Assembly: GCA_948567375.1 (NCBI GenBank)
Contig: OX419761.1
Coordinates: 44,802,243-44,866,242, forward strand
Origin: Lunularia cruciata
Taxonomy: Eukaryota > Streptophyta > Marchantiopsida > Lunulariales > Lunulariaceae
Reading direction: 5' to 3'
Length of the DNA: 64,000 bases
The translations under genes were made by a program, and so were the position numbers. Position 1 is the first letter of the stretch. Each line of letters begins with the position of its first letter. The notes below the pieces were generated by a model. The model was given only the letters and a program-made list of their open reading frames with translations, was not told the DNA's origin and searched no databases. Positions 44,290 through 53,679 of the stretch are shown here, piece after piece.

Positions 44290-45240
44290 ATATGTCTATT
44301 GGAGTTGTTTGGTGGGATCAGCACCAGACTAGCTGCGGTGTTACAGGCGGGTATCCGAGTACAGAGGTACTTGTATGTAGAGAGAGATGAGACTGCTAGG
44401 TGAGTCTCTCTACATCATGTGGCACACTTGGCCTATCGGTGTCCGGAGTTATTACCGATGTCAGCAGTCAGAGGTTACCAGAAGGCCTTACAAGGAGACA
44501 TTTCCTTACTGGGGGCGCATGACCTAGAGAGACATGGGCCTATTCACTTGGTGATTTTTGGATGGCCATGTCAGGGACATACACGTGCGGGCCGTGGTTT
44601 GGGTCTTCAGGATCCTCGTTCTGGTGTGTTTTGGGAGATGTTACGGATACTACGACATCTCCAGGTTCATCAGTCTATTTCTCCAGCTTACCTTTTGGAG
44701 AACGTTCCATTGATGGGTGATTCTCGCACTAGAGTGGTGGCGAGTACACATCAGGTCCATTCATGGATGGGACCTACTATATTGTTAGATGCAGCCAGAG
44801 TGGGATCACGGGCTCATCGTCTTCGTCTTTGGTGGACGAACCTCTTACCCAGAGAGGTTCTACAGCGTAGTTATGATGGGATTCAACGACTAGACCACAT
44901 TCTTGTTGATGATATCTTGGATGTTGGACGTCAGTCTCAAACAGTGGTAGTGGCTGATAGGTCACCTATGGTAGTGGTGAACCTAGTTGGATAGCCTAGA
45001 GCTGCATTTCCCACACTCATGAGTTTCCCAGGCTCTCATGCTTTTTGAGAGGGAGGACCTGGACTTGTTTGGGACTCACAGTTACAGCAGTTGGTGGAGC
45101 CCAATGCTGATGAGAGAGAGCGGGCAATGGGTTTTTGCACCGGTATTACCGCTGTTCCAGCAGTGTTAGAGGCATCCAGGCGTCAGGTGTTAGGTCAGGC
45201 TATGGACCTAAACTGTTTGACCTGGATTGTGAGCCTTGGT
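44290..45240 (+). other. DNMT3-like C5-cytosine methyltransferase domain in Gyp-2
   Basis: About 317 codons show C5-methyltransferase motifs in the standard order. Motif I (SAM binding) is LLELFGGIST at 44296. The acidic ribose-contact type block is YLYVERDETA near 44367. Motif IV is GWPCQGHTRAGRGLGLQD, with the catalytic Cys codon at 44569-44571. Motif VI is ENV at 44698-44706. A block like AARVGSRAHRLRLWWTN lies at 44795-44845, resembling the DNMT3 region after motif VIII. The C-terminal DERERAMGF (near 45108) and RRQVLGQAMDL (near 45179) correspond to motifs IX-X. The order is not permuted, unlike plant DRM enzymes, and the GP-HLVI-G-PC context and C-terminus favour DNMT3. The family's usual role is de novo cytosine methylation. 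Four stops make this copy dead. Confidence 0.85.
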
Positions 45241-45807
45241 TTGGCAGAGCAGCGTAGGATGCGCTTGATAGGCATCACCACTCGGACACTTGTGAGCCCT
45301 GTGCCTATCGAGACGATTCAGGCACATGCTGGGGGCGATGGACCGAGTGGACATGGTATTCTTGGGACACATCCAGTAGCTACTAGGGAGAGTGGTCTAC
45401 TTGGAGTCCATCCAGGTGAGCGTGGGCTACTTGGATTACACCCTTGGTCCACATGGGATGCAGCCAGAGGACGTGTGGAGCTTGCAGCCAGAGTGGAGGG
45501 AGTTTTTCACACAGAGGTTGGGACCTCTAGTGGTCGGGAGCATGACACTATTGCTCCCAAGGGCCCAATGTAGCAGCCAGTCAGTACGTCTTCCACTCCT
45601 ACTACAGTTATAGAGGATACTTGGAAGCCAGATCTTGGACCCAAGCTTACTGGAGAGGAAAGACGGAGGGTTTGGAGGTTCTTGAGGAGTCACACGAGTT
45701 GTTTTGCCTTCAGTATGAAGGATTTGGGTGCTCTGAAGGGACCTGGTATACAGATTGAGCTGACTAGCGACACACATGTTTTCTGATGTCCTTATCGATA
45801 TAGTGAT

Positions 45808-47060
45808 ATGGAGAGGACATTGATTCAGAGCCAAAGTAGTGACCTTTTTGAGGCTGGTTTGGTGGAGATTTCACATGGAGAGTATGCATCAGCGACAGTG
45901 ATGCTAGCCAAGAAGGATATGCATGGCAACTATACAGATAGGCGGATGTGTGGAGATTACCGTCCTATCAACCGACAGACCAGGGCTGATTGGTATGCCA
46001 TGCCTACACCGGAGGAGATTTTTGATGCAATTGGGCATGCAAAGGTCTTTAGTACTTTGGATCTTTGAGCGGGATATCATCAGTTGCCGATCAAGGAGGA
46101 GGATAAGTCCAAGAGAGCATTTTGGGCTATTGATCCTCACGGCAAGGATGTGTTATATCAGTGGAGGTTCTTACCATTTAGGTTGAAGAACGCTCCTGCT
46201 GAGTTCCAGAGGGTCATGGATAGGATCCTAGCTGGATTGGATTTTGCTCGGTGTTATATTGATGACATTTTGGTCTATAGCACTACTGTGGAGGAGCATG
46301 AGAGACAGTTGTTGGAGGTGTTTGAGAGGTTGAGATCTCATGGACTCAAATTACATCCTGGGAAGTGTAGGTTCTTCCACGAGCAGGTTGAGTATTTGGG
46401 TCACACTATCTACCCCGGAGGACTTGGTGTCGAGCAGACCAAGGTGGAGGCTATTGCACGTATTCCTCGGCCTACGGATGTGAGCAGAGTGCGAGCATTC
46501 CTTGGGTTGGCAAACTTCTATCGCCGCTATGTTAGAGGATTTAGTGCCATTGCCAAGGCCTTGACAAAGCTGACCAAGCTTACACAGGAGTGGTGTTGGG
46601 GAGATGAGCAAGAGAGAGCTTTTGTAGAGCTCAAGGAGAGGTTGATATCTGCTCCTATTTTGAGGAGACCGATCAGGGGATGACCATTTCAGGTTCACAC
46701 TGATTGGAGTATGTTGGGGCTTGGAGCGGTGCTCACCCAACATGATGATGAGGAGAAGGAGTTTGTGGTGGCCTATGCTAGTCACTCCAACAATTCAGCG
46801 GAGGCAAAGTATAGTTCATATGAGGGAGAGTGCTTGGCAGCAGTTTGGGCAGTAGCACATTTCCGATGTTACCTATTTGGTAACCCCTTCACTCTCATCA
46901 CTGATCATCAGTCGCTGAAGTGGTTGATGGAGTCCGACAAGCTTTCAAGGAAGCTTGCACGATGGGCTCTGATTTTATAGGAGTATGATTTCACGGTTGT
47001 TCACAGACCTGGAGTGATGAACTATGATGCAGATGGGTTGAGTAGAAACCCATGTCCCAG
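45808..47060 (+). other. Gyp-2 reverse transcriptase and RNase H domains
   Basis: The RT starts with LIQSQSSDLFEAGLVEIS and has MCGDYRPINRQT, then FRLKNAPAEFQRVM. The active site is YIDD at 46255-46266, followed by LGLANFYRRYV in the connection. RNase H has VHTDWSMLGLGAVL with its Asp near 46699, then YEGECLAAVWAVAHFR, LITDHQSLKWL and YDADGLSR. Stops at 46066, 46681 and 46978 interrupt otherwise complete domains. The sequence is only distantly similar to Gyp-1 pol, so these are separate families. Confidence 0.9.
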
Positions 47061-47404
47061 CCAGCAGGATCAGACCGGAGCACGTTGGCATGGTGAGACA
47101 GATGAGGAGATGGTGCCAGGTTGGCATGCATCGGCCTTTCTGTGTATATTTGCAGAGACTTTGGTGGTATCTCTCTCAGCACATACAGGAGGAGTTATTG
47201 AGGTCACAGATCCAGAGAGTGAAGATATTGGTACAGTTCAGCGAGACATTCATGATGATGTCTTAGTGATGGACTATCTTCGCACTGGTGTTGTGGGTGG
47301 CACAGTTGGGGCCAAGGAGAGAGACCATGTTCTTCAGCGAGCCAGACGGTTCAGATTGGAGGGTAGACACCTTTTGTATGTATGGGAGGATGGTAGGGTG
47401 CGAG

Positions 47405-48500
47405 TAGTACCACTTCCATCACAAAGACCACAGTTGGTCCGTCATGCTCATGAGGAGCTAGGACATTTTGGAGTAAAGCGTACATATAGCTTACTCCAGA
47501 GTCATTATTGGTGGCGCGGTATGCAGACCGAGGTACAGCAATTTGTTGCCAGATGTGTGGTTTGTGACCAAGTTAGAGCATCATTCAATTCTCCTACGCC
47601 ACAATTACACCCATTACCTATCATGGGATTGGGTTACCGTTGGAGTTTGGACTTTGCCGGACCTTTACCGCTGACTGTGAGACATCATCGGTATGTTTTG
47701 GTGATGGTGGAGCACTTCTCCAAGTAGATTGAGTTGGTGGCACTTCCTGACAAGTCTAGTGAAGGGACAGCTTACTCGTTCTTGGATCAAGTTCTTAGTC
47801 ATTTTGGTGCACCAACTGAGGTTTTGACTGATCAGGGTATAGAGTTCTTGGGAGAGTTTCAGGTCTTATGTGACAAGGCTTTGATTGATCATCGTACTAC
47901 ATCCCGAGATCACCCTGAGGCAGATGGCTTAGCAGAGGGAGTGGTTCAGACGGTGAAGAGAGGATTGCAAAAGTATGGTTTGCAGAGAGGCCACTTGGGA
48001 GATTGGGATCTCCAGTTACCTTGGTTGGCCATGGGCTATCAGTTCAGCCGGCAAGCCTCCTTAGCATCCTTCTCTCCATACTTTCTACTCTATGGACAAG
48101 ATCCAGATTTACCTGCAGCCATTTGTCGAGATGCTACTGTAGTTTTGGACTTGGATGACCCCAATGTATGGATGAGCGCATGTTCTCAGCGGGCAAAGAT
48201 CTTTCAGAGAGTGATGCCGATGGCCTTTGAGAACTTGGCGATTGCTCAGCATAGAGATACTTTACGCTATGCTACCATTCGAGGAGGAGGTTATAGACCC
48301 TCGATCCGTCGATTTCATCCAGGCAACTATGTATATCTACAACAGACAGCACCGACGACACTTGATGTTTCTACAGGCCGCACTATCTTGAGAGTGCGCG
48401 AGGTTTTGCCATCTGGAGTCCTTGTGTTAGAAGGACGTGATGGTGTTGTTTGGAAGGATCATGTCCGCAATTGTGCGCCATGCTACCTTCCAAACATTGA
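47405..48500 (+). other. Gyp-2 integrase domain
   Basis: The HHCC finger reads HAHEELGHFGVKR with CVVC near 47549-47566. The catalytic core has Asp codons at 47650 (SLDFAGP) and 47830 (LTDQGIEF) and Glu at 47935 (ADGLAEG). The Asp-Glu spacing is 34 residues, one short of the usual 35. A stop at 47725 falls between the first two. The following region (RFHPGNYVYLQQ, near 48310) is the GPY/F-type C-terminal module, and a PHD finger follows. The domain is otherwise well preserved. Confidence 0.9.
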
Positions 48501-48546
48501 TGGTACTATGGACCCAAGCTTGGCACTTGTACGTGCAGGCTTGAGG

Positions 48547-48684
48547 TGTATGTTATGTGGCTCTTCTGGTGGAGCTACTACTATGTTAGTGTGTGATAGC
48601 TGTTCGAGAGGATGGCATATGGCATGTATGACTCCTCCCCTCATGGTGGTTCCTCAGGGATAGTGGTTATGTCCTAGATGTACT
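48547..48684 (+). other. PHD finger at the integrase C-terminus of Gyp-2
   Basis: The frame gives the eight-ligand C4HC3 pattern of a PHD zinc finger: CMLC, then LVCDSC, then GWHMAC, then WLCPRC. The conserved Trp-His pair and the TPPL phrase typical of PHD loops are also present. A TAG at 48661 splits the module and the true stop follows three codons after the last Cys. PHD fingers commonly read histone H3 tails. Its position matches that of chromodomains in chromoviruses, so a targeting role for integration is the likely inference. Confidence 0.85.
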
Positions 48685-48840
48685 TGACCTGTAGCTAGTT
48701 CATTCTTTATATGGTATAGATTGCAGACAAGCGACTAACGATGGGGCTCCATAGCACCCGGCCTCCTGATCTTTGCCCATTAGAGGGTATACCATATACT
48801 TAGAGTAGATGGCTATCTGGAGTTAGAGGGACCTAACCGC

Positions 48841-48856
48841 CAACTAGGGGGGCGAT
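48841..48856 (+). promoter_or_regulatory. Gyp-2 polypurine tract
   Basis: CAACTAGGGGGGCGAT directly precedes TGTGGCAC, the apparent LTR start. The G-run and position are as expected for the plus-strand primer. Confidence 0.65.
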
Positions 48857-49518
48857 TGTGGCACTTTAGAGTCTATGTATGACTTATATGTGAGTTGTGC
48901 TTCTATAGTGTATGATGTTGACAGCGATGTATGTTGTGTAGCGATGTATATACGCACGACAATTGTCACGCCATTTGTAGTTCCGCATCTAGTTGCTTGG
49001 ACATTGGAGTTCCAGTGATAGTAGTTAGAGTTATTCTAGTAGTTTCTCAGGGACTACTTTCCAATAGTCTGATTTGGTGTTCGGGGTACTGACTTCACGG
49101 TGGGGCCCACCATCACTTTGCACCATTCGCACCGTCGAGTGTGCCGTCAGCGGGACCATTAGGGTTCCAGTGCTAGCTCGAGTCCAGGGGGTATAGTTTT
49201 GAAGTGAGCTCCAAAGAGCTCACTTCTCTGATGTTGAGCCTTCGAGTTCCTGGCTATGGTGGACAGAGGCCGGCGAGCGTCACCTGGATTCTCTATGCTT
49301 GAGTGGGTGTGGCTTGACTGTAATCAGTGCCCAGTTGTTGGCAGTTTATAGAGTGACAGATCAAGTACTGATCTGAGTTGAGTTGAGTTGAAAGTGTTAA
49401 GCAATCTGATTATTGTGGCACTTTAGAGTCTATGTATGACTTATATGTGAGTTGTGCTTCTATAGTGTATGATGTTGACAGCGATGTATGTTGTGTAGCG
49501 ATGTATATACGCACGACA
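48857..49518 (+). repeat. Gyp-2 3' LTR region bounded by perfect 105-bp repeats
   Basis: It begins TGTGGCACTTTAGAG after the polypurine tract. The first 105 bp (48857-48961, ending ACGCACGACA) recur without visible change at 49414-49518. The 452 bp between them start ATTGTCACGCC and match the relic at 12927-13337. Either the LTR is 662 bp with duplicated ends, or a second LTR or a duplication event lies within it. The right boundary is therefore tentative. Confidence 0.6.
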
Positions 49519-49783
49519 CCCTCTCTCGATCAGTCGATCTCCAGTCAGTGAAGCGAGGGTTGTAAGTATGTCAAGAGTGAACTGCCAAAAGCGATGAGAA
49601 AGAGTTAAAACTGAGAGTCAATTTAGTCCAAGCATAAATGCAAAGTTTAATCAATTACTACCAAGTTGGAGGAGATTGAATAAATTAGACTACCTTGAGA
49701 ACAAGAGCAAAATTTGAATTGTAGCAAATGGAATTGAAACCATGGTTTCCTTTATCCCACTAGACTTCGTTATTTCTCCTGTT

Positions 49784-50103
49784 TTGCTTCTAAGTAGTAT
49801 GGTAATAAAATTTAGCTTCAAACATTGTGCATCCACACTAATGTTTCTAACCCTTTTGTAGTGTGTATTATTGTGATCCACATTTAATTAGTTTAGATCA
49901 TAATCATACACTCTAGAAAGAGTGACCTGAAAGTTCAATAGTGTTGCTTCTAAGTAGTATGGTAATAAAATTTAGCTTCAAACATTGTGCATCCGCACTA
50001 ATGTTTCTAACCCTTTTGTAGTGTGTATTATTGTGATCCACATTTAATTAGTTTAGATCATAATCATACACTCTAGAAAGAGTGACCTGAAAGTTCAATA
50101 GTG
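49784..50103. repeat. 160-bp near-identical tandem duplication
   Basis: Units 49784-49943 and 49944-50103 differ by about one base inside (CATCCACACT against CATCCGCACT), plus the join. The unit contains GTAATAAAATTTAGC and GTGTGTATTATTGTG. It is noncoding and recent. Confidence 0.9.
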
Positions 50104-51189
50104 TGGTCCAAACTAATCACGGGAAAAAGTCTAGACACGAAAGATACAGTAGAAGAAAGCCTGGAGACCTATGTGGACGGCCTATAGCGTGATCAATCAT
50201 AGCTCACTGTGAAAAGTATACCAAACCTTTTGAAAGATCCTCGAATTCAGTTTACGTATCTATTTACAGTCAAATACTTTCTGTGCACATTGTCTTCGTG
50301 TTTTATTATCATATGTAACGTGGAGAACTGTGAATAGGGAAAACCTGTTGGACGCAAGTGCCATACGGAATACTGAAATTGAAACTGATGATTCATTTAG
50401 GGGAAGGCTATTGCCACACATTTCAGGCCAAGGTGGACAAATGGCAGAAGGCAGCAGAATACCAGAGTCGCGCTAGGTGTTGGGGGAGAGTCCTAGGTGG
50501 CATTAGCAATTCCCTTCATTTATGTACTGAAAAGTAACAATGTACTATTTCAGTTTTTCGGGGTCTACTCAAAGAAAGTCTCTCTACGGTACGTGGTTCC
50601 TGCTGGAAACTTCAATGGACATGGACATAGAAAGCCGAGTAGTCCCACCTAATAATCCACTAGTGAATGTCGAATCTGTATGCACAATCTGCGGAAACAC
50701 GAAGTGGTATTATGAAATACGATTTTTGTTCCTCTTGCGTCTGTGCTACGAGTGGGATTTCTACCTTTAGTTAGGCTCAGTTGCAGAACCTCTCAAGTTT
50801 ATCACAAGTCCTTCTATTCAGCTGTTCGACCCATCACAACGTGTGATGTTCACAGTTCCTATGGCTCCTTATTCACCATTTTCTAGAAGCTTAAAACGCC
50901 TTTCCATTTGGTGTGAAATCGGTCTTAGAAACTAACTTAGGAAGAGTTGTTTACTTCGTGGATGTTCTTATGTTCTTGACAATTAATAAAGGAAAGTCAC
51001 GAAGGGAGGACTCGTAATAGGTTCCTCTCGTTCCGAGACGATACTATTCCTTATGGCGTTGATATTTCTATAGAGCGTAGATTTAGGTAGAGCATACTGT
51101 AATGCTGTGTATCCACTACCGGTAAGGGAGTTGGAGTTTCTTCAGTATAGCAAAGATAGATAGAGATCATCCGGTACTTTTGTTTGCAT
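50104..51189. other. Interval without recognisable gene
   Basis: A 76-codon frame at 50540-50770 has no known motif. Nothing else is supportable here. Confidence 0.5.
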
Positions 51190-51295
51190 AGGGCGACCAA
51201 GTAGAAAAAATGAAGGATAGGAAGACCCCATCAAGCCCGTACAAGGGAGAGATGAAAAAGGTAAAACGGGGCTCAACCCCAATAGAATCTAGATG
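51190..51295 (+). repeat. Dispersed repeat R, copy 1
   Basis: It shares GAAGGATAGGAAGACC, CATCAAGCCCGTAC and a closing GGGGCT-AACCCCAATAG hairpin with copies at 53081 (plus) and 58935 (minus). It is about 100 bp, with no coding function evident. Confidence 0.75.
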
Positions 51296-51361
51296 AGAAA
51301 TCTGCCCTGATGAGAAATCTGCACTATCGTACCTAAGATATTCGAGCTATGCAAGTTATAC

Positions 51362-51525
51362 AGTCTACAAACAACTCGAGTATCCAAAGAAATATCAGCT
51401 AAGGTGATTGTTCTCTTATGGATTGTACCAACCATTGCCCTATGGTCTACAAACACCTGGAGCATCCGAAGAAACATCACCTAATGTGATTGCTCTCCTC
51501 TGGATTGCATCAACCACTGCACTAT
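51362..51525. repeat. Diverged 82-bp tandem duplication
   Basis: Two units share GTCTACAAACA, GTGATTG-TCTC and TGGATTG in order, at an offset of 82 bp. It is older than the 160-bp duplication at 49784. Confidence 0.7.
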
Positions 51526-53080
51526 TTAGAGCAATGGACATGTATCCTATCTAAAATATGTTACAAAGTATGAGAGTGAGAGTGGTACCCCCTAGCGCCT
51601 AACATGAAATGCTCTCGTGCACTCCCTAACAAATGTGTTGAATGATGAACACCGTGTCCATTGCTCCATATAACCCCAAAGCTAGAGGAACAAAGAGATG
51701 ACCTTGTTGCATGCCCCTCTATACTTGGAGACTTTGTGACTTGTTGCTACACTCGCCGCCCATGGGGGTGTTAGAAAATACAGTCCCAAGGGACATCTCG
51801 CAATAGCACATCATAAGGCCCATTAAACATAATCAGAGGACTAACAGGAAATAACGTGGTTCACTCCCTGTCCCGGAAGCTACCTCCACGGCTGAAACAG
51901 GCTCACACCAGCCTTCAAACCTTTATTTCCATTGCACATATGTATATATATACAAACACAGGGATAGTCACTCTGTCACTGTCTAAACTCCTGAATATAG
52001 ACATGCGTGACTTCATGAGTATTGACCACTCAAGATATCTAGTCACTTTAATACTCAACCTTAGAAGTGACTGAATATATATCCGCATGATACTGTAAGG
52101 AGTTTCCATCAGTCAAGTTTTGCTCTTGCTCTTGATCAGGCAAGTCACTTATAGCAAGCCAAACATAACAGGGGGATGGGTAATCATTCCTTCCAAAACT
52201 GTATCTCGTATAAGGTCTGGAACCACAACATCCGGTATGGTCACTTGATCATCTCGGACCAAGTATAAATCTGTCTTGACACATGTCATCAGCAAAAATA
52301 TACGACCACTCTCTTCAGGTCAAATATCCACTCTCTAGTACTGTAGCAAACACTATGTCCCTAATAGCATCATTGGTAACTATCTTTTATCTTTCTATAT
52401 AACACGATGTCATATGGATCGCTGCTACATTTAGTGTAAAACTACACTCACAAGTGAATTATTTTTCTTTGTAAAATCTCCTCTTCATTTTAAAACTATT
52501 CAAAAAATGAAAAATTATATTTAAATAATAAAATGAATATTCCCCTTTTGCACTAATATAGGAATACATGTGAGTCCAGCGCTCAAATATGGTCTGACTT
52601 CTGGAAGATGTGGAGTCCCAATACATCGAATTAGCTACTCCCGAGCCTAGTCCCGCAGACAGGGTAGACAGTACTGTACTGGTATTCCATCATTGAATTT
52701 CCAGTCCTGTCAGTCCAAAATCTGTGTCAAATGCTATTATCACCTAGCGACTCTACGATATCTGAGGCATCTGAAATGCTTTGGCAATTTACGAATGAAC
52801 AAGTGGATTGGGATGACATTGAAGCGTCGTCCTCATCGGTTCACTCTGTCCTGAAAGAAGCTAGATTAGACTGGTTCAGAAACTTCTTTCAGTTAGCGTT
52901 TCACGCATTCGATATCGTGTCTTAAATGGACATTAATGTCTGCTTCCAAACTTTGGGTTGCCATTATGAGCTCAGTTCTAAAGTTAGATAAGAGGATAGA
53001 TTCAGTAGTATAGACAGACAGATTTACTCGTAGTCGAAGACTAGTGGAATAATCGGTTTCTCATTTCAGGGACGAGAAGA
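51526..53080. other. Interval with one small unassigned ORF
   Basis: A 64-codon frame with ATG at 52731 (to 52925) is acidic and Ser-rich at first (WDDIEASSSSVHS) and ends with an aromatic stretch. It has no known domain and may be chance. The 52440-52550 part is AT-rich. No other gene is visible. Confidence 0.35.
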
Positions 53081-53240
53081 AGGCGACCGCATGTGAAAAA
53101 CAAGAAGGATAGGAAGACCGCATCAAGCCCGTACGAGGAAAAGACGTAGGGGTAAAATGGGGCTAAACCCCAATAGTAGAAGAGAAGGCGACTGCATAGA
53201 ACACAAGAAGGATGGGACGACCCCGTAAAGAGGAATCTGC
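53081..53240 (+). repeat. Dispersed repeat R, copy 2 with partial second unit
   Basis: A full unit (GAAGGCGACCGCAT to ACCCCAATAG) is followed at once by the first part of another (GAAGGCGACTGCATAGAACACAAG...). A short tandem arrangement is thus seen at this locus. Confidence 0.75.
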
Positions 53241-53248
53241 TCTTCAGG

Positions 53249-53314
53249 GATTAAATCAACGACTTTCTTTGTGCCAAGTATGATTAAATCAACGACTTTC
53301 TTTGTACCAAGTAT
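53249..53314. repeat. 33-bp tandem duplication
   Basis: GATTAAATCAACGACTTTCT begins both units at 53249 and 53282. They differ at one position (GTGCC against GTACC). Confidence 0.85.
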
Positions 53315-53679
53315 GATCCAATTCTAAGTTACTACTTTGGACACCAATAAATTTCTCCAAGGTAGTGTAAAAACCGATGAATTGAACAAAAACTCAGAAT
53401 ATGGCCGGTTTTTCTCAGCAGATTTTTCAACTCTTCCGTACCTGACAATGTTGCCGCTGCTAGCCATGTTTGGTGCTTTGATTAGTGTCAACCTCAGCTG
53501 AACTTCTCATGGTAGTCAAACGTTTGGCAGATTTCCCATTATCGATAAGCAGGCCTGCTTGTAAAAGGCGGGTAGGTTTCTGGTGCCTAAATGACCTAAA
53601 GTAATTCTTATGAGTTCCTAAACTAAGGCCTTTGCGCACCATGGCAAAACCCCATTAGACTGTCCTAGTCCCAAGCTCC

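Larger units (their letters stand above)
43876..48687 (+). pseudogene. Gyp-2 pol polyprotein with only nonsense mutations
   Basis: One reading frame covers 43876-48687 with no frameshift. Eleven internal stops interrupt it: 44122, 44401, 44992, 45046, 45571, 45784, 46066, 46681, 46978, 47725 and 48661. The natural stop is the TGA at 48685. By domain conservation or by comparison with copy X, each internal stop is explained by a single C-to-T or G-to-A change (Gln, Arg or Trp codons becoming TAG or TGA). Domains in order are the methyltransferase (44290-45240), a variable linker with a repeated GLLG-HP phrase, RT (45808-46500), RNase H (46690-47050), integrase (47405-48500) and PHD finger (48547-48684). 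The lack of indels implies recent inactivation. It is inactive as it stands. Confidence 0.88.
43876..49518 (+). mobile_element. Gyp-2 copy Y: Ty3/gypsy with methyltransferase and PHD finger
   Basis: This is the 3' two-thirds of a Ty3/gypsy element in the order methyltransferase, RT, RNase H, integrase, PHD finger, polypurine tract, 3' LTR. Integrase after RT is the Ty3/gypsy order. Gag, protease and 5' LTR are missing; the Gyp-1 LTR abuts the frame at 43876. Gag-type and protease sequences attributed to the same family lie at 20875-22110 and 30034. The coding frame is continuous for 4.8 kb apart from stop codons. Confidence 0.88.

Noticed and set aside
44290..45240. Methyltransferase as a plant DRM-type enzyme
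   Set aside because: Motif order is I-IV-VI-IX-X. DRM enzymes have the permuted order, with motifs VI-X before I-V.
49378..49394. AGTTGAGTTGAGTTGA short repeat as a CRISPR or satellite
   Set aside because: Only about three 5-bp units are present, which is ordinary microsatellite slippage.
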